In this document: positions 25,569-36,313 of the stretch, one piece after another
Position numbering within the stretch: the stretch's first letter is position 1
How the letters are laid out: every line of letters starts with the position of its first letter
DNA from: Armillaria gallica
Taxonomy: Eukaryota > Basidiomycota > Agaricomycetes > Agaricales > Physalacriaceae
Length of the DNA stretch: 64,000 bases
NCBI GenBank assembly: GCA_037576215.1
Contig: JBANDB010000009.1
Coordinates: 1,984,001-2,048,000, forward strand
Direction of reading: 5' to 3'
Program-made: the position numbers and the translations under genes
The notes under the pieces: model-generated
Database searches by the model: none
Seen by the model: the letters and a program-made list of their open reading frames with translations, nothing else
Told to the model about the DNA's origin: nothing

Positions 25569-26012
25569 TCAGGCCTGTTGCCCCCGAAAATGTAGATGGC
25601 CAATCCCATTCCGGGGTAAATGTTTCAATATGGTCCCCACCATTCCCTCCATCTTCGCACCGTTCTCAATGGTCACCAACAGTCCGTGCAATAGAACTCT
25701 TCCCGCCTTTCCCCGCCCATCGTCTTCCTTCAATTCCTCGTATGGCCCCATACCACCCTCGGGATACACCCAGAACATAACCCCCGACTGCAGCCTCCGC
25801 GTGTCGGGATTTATCATTCCGTGACGCAGAACATATTGCACGATGGCCCTTCCCTCGTCCGCAGTAGACACCTCGTCCAACTCAAATGTCGTTAGCATGG
25901 CAGAAATGAGGTTCAATGTCGGTGGACTCGATAAGATATCGGATGGATTGGTAGATGTGGCAGTAGTGTTTGGCCATCCGGCGGGTAATCGAGAACCGAT
26001 ATTATGCGCCAT
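25569..26012 (-). CDS. Unknown 147-residue protein
   Basis: One uninterrupted frame from an ATG at 26012 to a stop at 25569-25571. The product is soluble-looking, without signal peptide or membrane helix. Notable segments are MLTTFELDEVSTADEGRAIV, GVMFWVYPEGGMGPYEELK and HLPRNGIGHLHFRGQQA. The glycine-rich VYPEGGMGPY and terminal GIGHLHFRG look conserved-type rather than random, and codon use resembles its neighbours. I do not recognise the family. It is convergent with the tail-anchored gene ending at 25418. Confidence 0.6.
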   Translation of the reverse strand: MAHNIGSRLPAGWPNTTATSTNPSDILSSPPTLNLISAMLTTFELDEVSTADEGRAIVQYVLRHGMINPDTRRLQSGVMFWVYPEGGMGPYEELKEDDGRGKAGRVLLHGLLVTIENGAKMEGMVGTILKHLPRNGIGHLHFRGQQA

Positions 26013-26548
26013 GTTCCTGCCAGTACGAAATAAGCTGAAATACGATTCAATAGTGATGGGATGCTTACTTGTAAGTATTTAATGAAGGACTTCAGATCGT
26101 AGCGGACTTGTGGGGGGGGGGGCTAGTTCAGACAATATATGATTGGGGCGCAGGAGTTTGTGACTTATATATGAATTGTGGAAGTGTCGGGACCGCCATG
26201 GTCGTTATTTGATGGTGAGATACTCAATCCAGCGGTGATACAGCTGTCTCTTCACTTCAGGCCATTCAGGCATCTCGAAATTGCAACAAATAACCTCAAT
26301 CGAGACCGGTACGAATACCTCTCCTCAGCCGAGATCAAATTTGCGATATCAAAATCGGTGATAGCCATCAAAAATCACGCACTATAGCTGATAGTTTTCA
26401 ATGTTCACCGCCTCATCTGCCTTTTGCGGACGACGATCGTCTTTCTTATGATTCAGCCATATGTCTGATTGACCCAAATATAACATTCAACGGTAGTGAT
26501 ACAGGTTTCGAGGCGCTCTAGTGGTCATCAAAGCAGTGCGCTGACATG
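26013..26548. other. Gap with no supported gene
   Basis: Contains the promoter of the 147-residue gene and the 3' end of the dehydrogenase. A short poly-G run lies near 26112-26122. No gene is seen. Confidence 0.5.
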
Positions 26549-27585
26549 TTACACAACGAAGGCCTATAAAAACAGTGAGATGGAGGAGATGAGATGCGAA
26601 ACAGATACATACCCCGTTGACACGAATGTTTTGTCCATTTACCCACTGTGCCGCAGGACTCGCGAGGAACGAGACCACCGGAGCAATCTCCTCAGGCAGA
26701 CCAAGCTTGTTGCTAGGGTTTTGGGAGGCGATCATGTCGATCACCTTTTGAGGCTTGCCAGCACGGAACAGCTCGGTGTCGACGGGTCCAGGTGAGATGG
26801 TGTTGACAGTCATACCTCGAGCACCGAGATCCTTTGCGAGGACACGCGATGCCTGCTCGATGGCGCCCTTTGAGATAACGTAGCATAGGGCGTTGGGGAG
26901 AACAGCTGTAAAGATCAGTCAGCTGCAGCGTATTTCACGAATTGACAGGGCTTACCAGAAGCGGCAGTCAAGGAGGAGGAAAAGAAGATAATGCGTCCAC
27001 CGGCTGTGAAATCAATCAAGATTGATGGTTGGGAATGATATGATGAGAACGTACGAGAAGGGAGGACTTGGGAGGCTGCTTTTGCCAAAAACAAGGGCCC
27101 TTTGACATTGGCATCGATATGGTTATCAAAAAACTTCTCATCGATGTCAGCGAGAGGCTTGCTGCCCATGATTCCGGCATTGAGGACGAGGATATCAAGC
27201 TTTCCAAATGCCTTGATGGTCTCATCCAACAGATGCTTTCCACCAGCAATGGTTGATGCATCGGCCTGGACTGCAACGGCATCACCTTTGCCGTTGGACT
27301 TGATTTCAGCTACGAGCTCCTGAGCGGGCTTTGCGCCGTTGACATCTAGATAGATCATGAGATACACTGCTTGTGATGCATATCTGATAGCACGTACAGT
27401 TAATGACAACGCTAGCACCCTCATCTGCAAGACGCTTGGCAATCGCAGCACCGATACTGCGAGAAGATCCCGTCACGAGCGCGACTTTGCCTGCACGATG
27501 TCAAGGACGTCAGCATATTGCATGCAAACCGTCGTGAAGGCAGCTTACCGGAGAGCGAGGTTGTGTAAGTAGAGGAAGGAGCCAT
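26549..27585 (-). CDS. Short-chain dehydrogenase/reductase
   Basis: The start MAPSSTYTTSLSG splices to a Rossmann opening, KVALVTGSSRSIGAAIAKRL, with the classical TGxxxxIG dinucleotide motif. Next come NAG in ILVLNAGIMG, the FFSSSLTAAS strand with the catalytic serine, and the active-site YVISK (YxxxK). The C-terminus is GQNIRVNG followed, after a final short intron, by AFVV and stop at 26549-26551. The core length (about 255 residues) is that of classical SDRs of the glucose 1-dehydrogenase or 3-oxoacyl-ACP reductase kind. Substrate cannot be read from sequence. An alternative acceptor further down would give a different short tail ending at 26487, but the AFVV ending fits the family better. 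Confidence 0.88.
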
Positions 27586-28136
27586 TGTACTAAGTGATGG
27601 TCTGGAGATAAGGGGTGCTGATTTAGCGGGAGAATGAGATATCCGGAATAGGCGGTGCAGAAGGCGTTTCGAAGTGGCCAGTTTAAATTTGTTGGGTGTC
27701 GTTGTCGGATTGTGCTGCCTTTATAGCATTTACAATTCCAATTGGCTGCGTCATTTCGGCTGGTTAGTCAGGACCCACAAATATACACGGTGGATGCCTC
27801 TCCATAGTGGAGGGATGGTGATGTGACCCACTGATTTCCCGATGTCTTCGTGGTGGCAGTGCTCAGGGGCCTTGAAGTATGTAAGAGAGCTGCACCCAAC
27901 ATAAGAGCCAGAATATATATCCCTCCTCTCCCTCCTCTCTCTAAAAGTTGATACAATAATAATACTGAAACGGTGATGGGTGGTGGTTTTTACAATACTC
28001 AGGAGGCAAGGCTGAAAGCAAGCCGACAAACCTTGCTCTAAATGAAAACTTTCTGGCAGAAATGATCGGAAACATAACTATTTGATTTTCCCCAATCGAC
28101 AGATCTTGTCATTGCAGTAGTAAGTACTATATACGC
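27586..28136. other. Gap with no supported gene
   Basis: Holds the dehydrogenase promoter and the 3' end of the phosphodiesterase-type gene. No open frame with recognisable content. Confidence 0.5.
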
Positions 28137-29276
28137 TTAAAGTGAAGAATACCATGACGCCTCATGGATGTCCACCAGGATCCCGCAATGATCACTCCAG
28201 AGAATTGCTTTAGTATCTAAATTTAACGTCTGGCACGGAAGCACTCGCATCTGTACAAGTCCTTCGGCCACGGTAATATTATTCTCTCCGTCCGAAGCGG
28301 AATGACGAAGAAGTGCAGCTCGGTCAAGTCGTCCCGGGGGGAAAGGTTCCTCGACCTGTACACCCCAGGTCTCCCCTCCTTCACCTTCACCTTCCGGCGC
28401 AGTTCTACCCCCGTCATCATCTCGATGTCCAACTGCGGCCGTCAGACCATAAGCAACGGACTTGCTGACAGCAACCTTCCATGCATCCAATAATCCCAGC
28501 TCATCGATCAGACTCTGATCTGCCGGTGTGATGGCATTAAAGTCGCCCATAATGATGCCCGAGCCAGCTGCGCGAAGATAGTCGCCACAAATGGTGAGTT
28601 GGGTGGGTCGGAAAGGGGGGTTGATGCCCAGTGAATCAAGGTGAACATTGATGACACGAAAAAGCTTTGTTGGACTCTGTGATGGCGAATATAGGTGGAT
28701 GTCACAACATAAGGCATCGCGGTTCATGTGCGAGCGATACGGGATGCGATAGACGGTAATAGGCGTGAAGGACGCGTGTCCTTTACGCAACAGGGTGATG
28801 CTCCCAAATGAATGGCTGTTGTTGCGCGTCCTCCAGCAACCCGTGTCGACGTCAGTCAGATAGTAACTCGATCGGACCCATGGATTATCGGTAAGCGCAG
28901 ACAAGGCATGATGGGATACTTCTTGGAGGAGAAGAATATCGGGTTCCGTACCAGGTTCTAGGAGGGAAACAAGGAGAGCAGTGAGTCGCTGAGATGGATG
29001 GGGGGAACTAGAATCCACGTTCCACGACACGATACGCAAAGACGGTGGGTGTTTCACCTCCGTTTTGCCTTCGTTTGTGCTCCAAGGGCGCCATTCGCCA
29101 CTGATATACTCATAAAGGCTCTGAAATACTGGATTATCAATGCCCGAAGGAAAAGGCGTTTCGTACTGATATGAGATCCATTTAGCTCTGAGAGCTCGAA
29201 ACATGACGGTAAGAAATAGAAGTACGGGCCCAAAACAAATCATTTCGGCATTCTCCGGGCCCCCCTCCTTCCTCAT
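28137..29276 (-). CDS. Endonuclease/exonuclease/phosphatase family enzyme
   Basis: A single exon of 379 residues. The EEP fold is marked by SLRIVSWNVD (metal-binding Asn), DILLLQEVSHHAL (metal-binding Glu), INVHLDSL, GIIMGDFNAI (catalytic Asp and Asn) and AILWSDHCGILVDI (terminal SDH with catalytic His). This set of motifs is shared by DNase I, AP endonucleases, TDP2 and sphingomyelinase-like enzymes. The overall arrangement most resembles the TDP2-like fungal subgroup, but that assignment is weak. The first 35 residues include a hydrophobic stretch (ICFGPVLLFLTVMF) that could be a membrane anchor; an internal ATG just after it (MFRALRAKW) is an alternative start. Confidence 0.85.
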   Translation of the reverse strand: MRKEGGPENAEMICFGPVLLFLTVMFRALRAKWISYQYETPFPSGIDNPVFQSLYEYISGEWRPWSTNEGKTEVKHPPSLRIVSWNVDSSSPHPSQRLTALLVSLLEPGTEPDILLLQEVSHHALSALTDNPWVRSSYYLTDVDTGCWRTRNNSHSFGSITLLRKGHASFTPITVYRIPYRSHMNRDALCCDIHLYSPSQSPTKLFRVINVHLDSLGINPPFRPTQLTICGDYLRAAGSGIIMGDFNAITPADQSLIDELGLLDAWKVAVSKSVAYGLTAAVGHRDDDGGRTAPEGEGEGGETWGVQVEEPFPPGRLDRAALLRHSASDGENNITVAEGLVQMRVLPCQTLNLDTKAILWSDHCGILVDIHEASWYSSL

Positions 29277-29324
29277 ACGACATACATTGGACTACTACTT
29301 CATCACCGCCTATACATTACGAAG

Positions 29325-30446
29325 CTACAGATGGCTCAGAAGCCATTGTGCTGCAGCTTTGAAAGCCCCTTCCTTCCCGGCCTTGACCTTAGGATCGCTT
29401 AAATCACCACGAATAGCAAATCCATGTGTACACCCATCCCAGTATTCACGTCTGTACCCTGGGGAGAAGTTGACGAATACCTCATCAGTTTTCTCGTGAA
29501 TTTCCTTCGGGAACATTTGATCAAATGTGCAGCTATTAATGAGAAGGGGCGCTTTGACAGCTGTGGCGTATCTCTGTCGATGAGTTTAGGTGAGTAATGA
29601 AGCGGACACGGCGGCGCACTCACCTCAAAATCATCAGGGAATTTGAGAAGGGACGGGTGAGATACAACAGCTACTTTGATAACATCTTCGAAGGCCAGGT
29701 CGAAGACGTAGCGACCTCACCACAACTCAGTACTTGGAGAAAGCAACCATGTCCGTTCGCTTACCTCCGAAACAGTACCCAGTAGCACCGAATTCTGTTA
29801 TTCCAGACTCTTTCAACGCCGCGATGACACTGTCCAAGGAAGGGCGAGTATCGGCGGACGAATGGTTGGCTAACCATTTTGCGATATCGAATGTCCTCTG
29901 TATTCCGTTAGGTATGCATTTATATGAAGAACCCGTAACTCATACTCCAGGTTCCAAAGCATCAATAGGCACGGCATCACCATTAAAGTAGTCCGGCATG
30001 ACGGTCTTCGAACGATGGTGAGCTACTTGACACGTCTACTTTTTTCCTTGGGATCACCTTAAACCCGTTCTTAGCGAAATCGTCAACAAGGAGCTGGTTG
30101 CGTTCATCATTAGTTCGGCATACACAATGAATGATACGCCAGAATTGGATCCACCTGGGCGTTCGGAAAAGTCATCCCGTAAGCATCTGGCAAGAACAGG
30201 ACAACTTTGTTGTTGGAGTACTCCTTGGTGGGAGTAGCGACGTAGCATTCTACTCCGCCGATCTGTTCGATTTTGCCTGTAGGAGTGTCCTTCGTAACTA
30301 TGCTCCAAGTTTGGGCCAAAGATCATAATACTACCTGTCGGAGTACCCTCGTGGGTGACGCCTGGTGATGCCTGGTAAGTATAATCAAAGCTCCATGGTA
30401 AACTAAGGCGACACAGACCTGTGATACAGTCCTTACAGAGGCTCAT
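29325..30446 (-). CDS. Dienelactone hydrolase family protein, array copy 1
   Basis: Six or more short exons: MSLCKDCITG, then VTHEGTPTG, KIEQIGGVECYVATPT, VVLFLPDAYGMTFPNAQ, LLVDDFAKNGFKV, TVMPDYFNGDAVP, then GATGYCFGG with the nucleophilic cysteine, FDLAFEDVIKVAVVSHPSLL, and the last exon with PLLINSCTFDQMFPKEIHEK and CTHGFAIRGDLSDP carrying the catalytic histidine. The alpha/beta hydrolase uses a Cys-Asp-His triad to open lactones; fungal members often act on ring-cleavage products of aromatic compounds. All triad positions appear present. Genes at 31120-32245 and 33126-34247 are paralogues in the same orientation, and a decayed copy lies directly upstream of this one. Confidence 0.88.
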
Positions 30447-30539
30447 TGATGGAAGTGAAGGCAAGGGAAAACCGAGTGAATAAAGTTCGCTTTATATATC
30501 TTCTTCCTCCACACTCATCGTCAGCTAATCTTACTAATA

Positions 30540-30975
30540 ATGCCTAACAGCCCTCTCATGACTCACGCCTATATCCCTGGGAAAACTTGATGAATTGCTC
30601 ATCAGTCTTCTCGTGAATGTCATAACGTTATGAGAAGGACTGCGTTTGGATGGGCGAATGGATTCAATTCGACTTGAAAATGTAGGCTGACGGTGACCGG
30701 TGACCAGCCACTCCAGAATCGCCAGGAAATTCGAGTAGAGATGGGCGAGGTACCCCAACACTGTTGTCAGAATGGCGTTACAGCAAGCTCGAGAACTTAT
30801 GCGGGCCGTTCTGTAATCACTGACGCAGTGGTGGCGGCAGCAGCAGAGCGTTCCATTTGTTCCAATCTCAAGTGAATGTACTTGGGTGTAAGAACGGGGC
30901 TCGTCATCATGTTCTTATCTTCGGGCCAAAGGTGACCCTTATGACCTGTCGGAGTTTCGTCGTGGGCGCCTGTAA
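30540..30975 (-). pseudogene. Decayed dienelactone hydrolase copy
   Basis: Fragments in array order match the neighbouring hydrolases but no long frame survives. Around 30945-30970 the strand reads GAHDETPTGH, a relic of the GVTHEGTPTG exon. Around 30709-30750 the bases match the exon encoding the PSLLKFPDDFE region of copy 1. Around 30560-30622 they match the exon encoding SPGYRREYW and the IHEKTDE segment upstream of it, with stops. The central triad exon (GYCFGG) is missing or unrecognisable. The span is about 430 bases, well short of the roughly 1.1 kb of an intact copy, so large internal deletions have occurred. Confidence 0.72.
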
Positions 30976-31119
30976 GTCCGAAAGTCAAAAATTAACGTGC
31001 ACGACGGGGAACACTTGAGATACAGGATGCAAAAGATATTCTTAGACCACACCGGCTATACATGTAGAGATACATAACGTCCAGCTACTTCATCTTTGGG
31101 GCTTACATATAGAATAAAT

Positions 31120-32245
31120 TCACAAATTGTTAAGGAGCCACTGGGCTGCAGCCTTAAACGCTCCCTCCTTCCCTGCCTTGACCTGGGGATTGCTCAAATC
31201 GCCACGCACAGCGAATCCATGTGTGCAACCCTCCCAGTACTCACGCTTGTACCCCGGGGAGAACTTGGCGAATAACTCATCGGTTTTCTCATGAATTTCC
31301 TTTGGGAACATCTGATCGAATGTGCAGCTGTTGATGAGCAAGGGCGCTTGAGTACTCGCGACATATTTCTGTGTATATGAATTAATTCAATATGCATGCG
31401 AAGTTTACAGCCGTACCACCACGAACCTCGAAATCGTCAGGGAACTTGAGCAGAGATGGATGAGATATGACGGCAGCCTTCAGAACGCCGTCGAAGGCAA
31501 GGTCAAATACATAACGAGCTGTACCGTGGGTTCAGAGCTGAGAAAACGATCATGGTTATTCACGTACCTCCAAAGCAGTATCCAGTAGCACCAAAATCGG
31601 TTACTCCAGACTCTTTCAACGCAGCGATAACCTTGTCCAAAGGAGGGCGAGTATGGGCGGGGGTATGGGTGACAAACCAAGTGGAAAGGTCGAATGATTT
31701 CTATCTCCAAGCGTAAGTCAAAGGAGCAACAATAGATGAGAACCGATGGACACACGCCAGGTCCCATAGCATCAGCAGGGACAGCATCCCCGTTTAGGTA
31801 GTCGGGAATGATGGTCTGAAAAGCAGTGAGCTGCACTGTAACGACGCGTCTGTTGATTTGAAACGCACCTTGAAACCGTTTTTAGCGAAATCGTCTGCAA
31901 GAAGCTTATTACGGCTCATGAGTCTGTGAGTGGATAATAGAAAACACGACAAATGCACCTGTGCATTTGGAAGAATGATTCCGAAGATATCCGGTAAGAA
32001 GAGAACGACTTTGTCCGTAGGATATTCCACAGTGGGTGTTGCGACGTAGCATTCCACACCCCCAATTTGTTCGATTTTGCCTGTGGGAAGGATGCTCGAA
32101 TTCACATCTTTCTTAGGAACAAGTACAGTGCTACCTACCTGTAGGAGTCCCCTCGTGCGTGACGCCTAAAAGCCTGCAAGTCAGCTTTACCGGAGACGTA
32201 GCAGCAACAGCGCGGACCTGAGACACAATCCTTGCAGAAACTCAT
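31120..32245 (-). CDS. Dienelactone hydrolase family protein, array copy 2
   Basis: Same exon plan as copy 1: MSFCKDCVSG, VTHEGTPTG, KIEQIGGVECYVATPTVEYP, VVLFLPDIFGIILPNAQ, LLADDFAKNGFKV, TIIPDYLNGDAVPADA, GATGYCFGG (nucleophile Cys), VLKAAVISHPSLL, and the final exon with INSCTFDQMFPKEIHEK and CTHGFAVRGDLSNP (His). Stop at 31120-31122. Exons are close in sequence to copy 1, closer than either is to copy 3, so copies 1 and 2 come from the more recent duplication. No frame break was found. Confidence 0.88.
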
Positions 32246-33125
32246 GGTTGAGAATGGTGATGTAGAAGATAAGATGGATGAGCTACAACTTCGCGCTTTA
32301 TAAGACTCGATCATCGCACTCACGACCGGCTAAATATACTTTGATTGCCCGGCCGAAAACGTCACTCAGGAAGCTCGGAAATATGGATGGCTACGCGTTG
32401 TAGCCGCATGTTACCACGATGGGTGAGAGATATTGTTCTTATTGGTTCGTAAATATGTCAGTCCGTGAAAGACCTGTCCGAATCGACGGGCAATGGGAAT
32501 TTGTGTCTGTGCATCATTATTGCGTGCTACAATATTACATGTAGTATCCCCGGCTCTAAAGTTACCGGCGGTACGCCCCTAGCTCATCATTCACTTGTCA
32601 GAAGAAAGGGCTGAAGGGATTAGATAGCAAAGTGGTTGGCTAAATTTAAGATGTGATACGGCCTTGGACTGGAAGCGCCGGACTGCCATTGGAAACATGG
32701 CAGCAGAATAGTCTGACATGTAATGGTTAAGGCAGATAGAAACGGCAGAAGATTAAACAAAGACACTGACTGTTCAACGACATTAATGCGACCCACACAC
32801 ACAAGGTTGGGTACAAACAGAGATCTGGTGCACCAAATGAGTGTCAACTTCATAAACGTTGAATGGATTCTTATCGTGTAAAGCACGAGCACACGAGAAA
32901 AACGAATGGAGGATGAGCACGTAGGAAGACGTTCAGGGCCTGAGTAGTATACTCGAACCAGTCCCTCCCGACACTGATGACAGTCGATCAAGTGTACTGA
33001 TCGACTATCATCGAGTTACAGGACTGGTTCGAGTCTACCTGAGTAGTACATCATGCGACTTCCTTGGAAATGGCCATGGAAAAGGATAGGGATCTCTCGC
33101 CAGTTACATGATATCTAATTTCAGT
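32246..33125. other. Intergenic region between hydrolase copies 2 and 3, with a hairpin
   Basis: Promoter of copy 2 and 3' end of copy 3. It also contains the inverted-repeat element listed at 32939-33048. No gene is supported. Confidence 0.5.
32939..33048. repeat. Hairpin element flanked by direct repeats
   Basis: A 14-base arm ACTCGAACCAGTCC at 32951-32964 is exactly complementary to GGACTGGTTCGAGT at 33021-33034. Inside lies a second inverted pair, AGTCGATCA and TGATCGACT, around 32982-33005. Outside, the 11-mer CCTGAGTAGTA occurs directly repeated at 32939-32949 and 33038-33048. Nested inverted repeats bounded by a direct repeat look like a small foldback transposon or its footprint. The right direct repeat sits three bases outside the arm, so the fit to a standard target-site duplication is imperfect. 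Confidence 0.6.
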
Positions 33126-34247
33126 TTACAAGTACTTCACAAACCATTTGGCAGCCGCCCTGAACGATCCTTCTTTCCCAGCCTTCACCTTCGGGTCACT
33201 CAAATCGCCTCTAACTGCGAATCCGTGCCTGCACCCCTCGAAGTACTCTCGCTTGTATCCTGGTTCGAACTTGGAGAATATTTGGTCCACTTTATCGTGA
33301 ACTTCCAATGGTAATCCCTGATCAATTTCGCAGCTGTTGATGAGAAGTGGCGCCTTGACCTCGTTGGCATATTTCTACGAGTTAGAGATGTTAGGTCATG
33401 CAATAGATGTTATCGGCTAGATAACAGACCTCAAAATCTTCTGGGAATGCAATTCGGGATGGGTGGGATATCACGGAAGCGGAAATGATACCATCAAAAG
33501 CAAGATCGAAAACGTAGCGCGCTGCGATCGCGAATTTCAACAAACAAGAAGGGTGTCAGCAGAGAAATCGTACCTCCGAAACAGTATCCACTTGCACCAA
33601 ACTCATTAACACCAGTTTCTTTCAAGGCGGCGATGACCTGGTCGAAAGGAGGACGGGTTTGGGCGGGACCATGCACAGCTCGCCACTCATCCCTGTTGAA
33701 CAGATGCTATAGATATGCTGAGTAGACTTCAGAATGAGAGGAGGGAAGTTCTACGCACGCGTACTGCGGGATCCAGGGCGTCTGCTGGCATAGGATTGCC
33801 AAGGAAGAGATCGGGTATGATCGTCTGAAGAAACAGAATCAGTGATCTCCACAGATATCACTACACCTCGCATCACATGCCTTCAGTCCGGTCCGTGCAA
33901 AATCATCAGCCAAAAGCTGGAATCTTGTTAATGGCATGATCCAGGGCCCTTGTTTGAATCAAATACCTTGTTGTTAACGAGTGGGATACCAAATACGTCC
34001 GTCAAGAGCAAGATGACTTTGTTTTTAGGATAATCTCCCGCAGGAGTGGCGACATAGCATTCGATTCCTCCGATCTGCTCCAACGTGCCTAAGAAACACG
34101 ATTGTCAGTCGTCCCTCATGTCCAAAAGTTTTATCATACCTGTCGGAGTTCCTGAGTGAGTGACGCCTAAGTAGCACGCATTAGTGGAATTTATTTAAGA
34201 ATTGTAGAGGGGACTGTACCGGCAAAGCAATCGTCGCAGTGTTGCAT
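33126..34247 (-). CDS. Dienelactone hydrolase family protein, array copy 3
   Basis: Exons encode MQHCDDCFAG, VTHSGTPTG, TLEQIGGIECYVATPAGDYP, VILLLTDVFGIPLVNNK, LLADDFARTGLKA, TIIPDLFLGNPMPADA, GASGYCFGG (nucleophile), FDGIISASVISHPSRIAFPE, and LLINSCEIDQGLPLEVHDK to CRHGFAVRGDLSDP (His). Stop at 33126-33128. It is the most divergent member of the array: the IIPDL block and the GLPLEVHDKVDQ region differ from copies 1 and 2, so its substrate may differ. Orientation and intron positions are the same as in copies 1 and 2. Confidence 0.87.
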
Positions 34248-34828
34248 GTCTGAAAATGATGGGGTAGAAGTTGGGCTTGGGGCGCCTTGATTTGAGAATC
34301 TGCCTAGGGAAGACAGTCAGCCTTTATATCATCCACGGTGCTAAATTTAGCGCAAGCAAGCCAACAGGCCCCTCAACAATCTGCCTATGAAGGGTGTTTA
34401 TCGTTGTCAGGTACCTTGTGGTCCCGTAGAACGATGGAATTGATAGCTCGAAAGAAAGGTTGGCGGTCAGTCAAACGTTATAACATCAACTATTACGTTG
34501 CAAGAACCATATAAAGGACCGATGGGCGTCGCATGCATTGGTTTGGGTGTTTCTGATGGTCGGATGCACGGTTGGTGGATGCTAATGCGATCGGCGTCGT
34601 TTGATCAAGATGCCGAGTGAGGAAGTAAAGGCCGATGTATGTCGGCTGCAAGTCATCAGCCCCTCTTCAAAAACACCAGTAATTGAAATCCAGGTAAGTA
34701 ATGACCCAATAACGCGGTTATATACATATAACATCTAACTGGACAAATCAGAGGCGCGCCAGAATACCGGAAAGGAAGGCACGCACCTAACCAATATAAT
34801 TAACCGCTACAAGTATAGATATGTACCG
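34248..34828. other. Gap with no supported gene
   Basis: Promoter of hydrolase copy 3 and the 3' end of the Sds3-like gene. TATA-like steps occur near 34720-34733. No coding feature. Confidence 0.5.
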
Positions 34829-35912
34829 TCACAGGGTGGTCTTTCCCAGCCCTGCACCAGTGGTTACGCGCCGCCGCTTGTTTCCTCTTCGGATTTCGCC
34901 CAAATCACTTTCGATTTCCTGTTCTTTGCACCCAGAAAGCATAGCCAGGCTCTTGCCCAGCCCCCCAATGGCTTGGCTCTGATGCGTTCCGCTACCTTTG
35001 GGTCTGCGTCGACCTCCTCCGCCTGCGCCAGTGCCTGTTGAGGTATTGGCTCCGTTGGGTCCAGTAGGTATGGTTGTAGAGGTCAATGGCAGAGGGAAGG
35101 GGGATGGCAACTCGTCGACATTGAGTGAGTGTGGGTTGAGTAATGGACCAGTTGTAATGGGCAATCCACTGATAGTACCGGCACCGTTGGGCGCGGAAAC
35201 AGGAGCTCCCAGGGGAGTAGGTGGCGGGGACGTGCCCATTTTATTCCGCAATTTCCGAGTTATATGGGGACGGGACTGAGAGTCGAGGGTACCATCTGGA
35301 AGGCGTCAGCAACTCTAAAACGCGCCTCTTGACCATCTTACCTGCGACAGCTCCCTCTCCTTCCTTGTCTTCTCGAGCCCGGCGTCTTCGTTCCTCTATG
35401 CTCTCCATCAACCTCTCTCTAACTCTATCGTGCCCTTTCTTCCATTCAATCTCGACTTTTTCACGTTCTTCGTCGTAGGCAGTCTGCGCACACTCCAAGG
35501 CATATCGTTCCTCATACTCGAGCTGAACCAGCTTGGCTGAGCGTTCGAATGTGAATGGCAGGAGCTTCATATTGTACAGAGGCGAAGTGTCTGGCCTGGT
35601 GGCGAGCGTCACAGATGTCTGGTGCAGCACGGATATTGTTTCGCTGTAGTGTCTCCCACTAAGATAATGAGCAGCGTGAACCGAAGGTGACCGAAAAACT
35701 TACTCGTCTCTTCTGTCGTTCATCTCTCTGTTAAGCTTCCCAGAAATTTCCTTCCTCTTCTTTTCCCGCTTGACTTCATCCATGGTCGTTCCTATAATGC
35801 CACGCCTTGATGAACATTCGTTAGGCTTGGTCCAGTGGTCTAACGCCTCACCATGACTTCTGGACGGCCCCGCTATGGCGTTGAGCGGATGATGTTGGTA
35901 GGCCAGGCTCAT
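34829..35912 (-). CDS. SDS3: Sds3-like subunit of the Rpd3/Sin3 histone deacetylase complex
   Basis: Start MSLAYQHHPLNAIAGPSRS, then a basic helix (MDEVKREKKRKEISGKLNRE), ETISVLHQTSVTLATRPDTS, LLPFTFERSAKLVQLEYEER and the long charged coiled coil DEEREKVEIEWKKGHDRVR with MESIEERRRRARED. The next exon gives TLDSQSRPHITRKLRNKMG, which is the conserved C-terminal Sds3 motif, followed by a low-complexity Ser/Thr/Pro/Gly tail and a basic patch RRGNKRRR. Sds3 dimerises through the coiled coil and holds the Sin3-Rpd3 deacetylase together in the nucleus. Three exons; the stop is at 34829-34831. Confidence 0.82.
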
Positions 35913-36313
35913 TTTTGTGATTTCGGGGTAGAGGGTCAACAGATTTCAGACTTGCTGGGCGTAGTACACGGGGGAACAGAAGGAGGGGGAGAAATTGGAA
36001 CTCGACCGCTGTGACGTGACATGAGCGTGACCGGATGTGGGGTCCGATGCAGTCCCTGGATGAGCGGGCCGGCCCAAGGACAACTTTTTTCCACACGAAG
36101 TACTCATCATCCCGGCAATCCAATCGGATATGTGGGTCTCAACTGACGGCACTGCTGGCTTATTACATGATACATCACTATCTCCCGCGGAAGGCTAACC
36201 GAGGCTCATATCAGGTGAAAGCGTTAGCAACGCTGCTTCTTCCCTTGATCGTTATCACCGAACACACAACTCACAGAGTGCTTCTCGTAGGCAAAGGACT
36301 TCCGCGAAATAGA
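35913..36313. other. Divergent promoter gap
   Basis: About 400 bases between the Sds3-like gene (-) and the DUF6593-like gene (+). No separate feature is recognised. Confidence 0.5.

Noticed and set aside
33021..33035. GGTTCGAGT resembling a tRNA T-arm
   Set aside because: No acceptor, D-arm or anticodon arm can be folded around it; it belongs to the inverted-repeat hairpin.
35815..35845. GGTCCAGTGGTCTAAC resembling a tRNA D-arm
   Set aside because: It lies inside the Sds3-like coding exon and the rest of a tRNA is absent.
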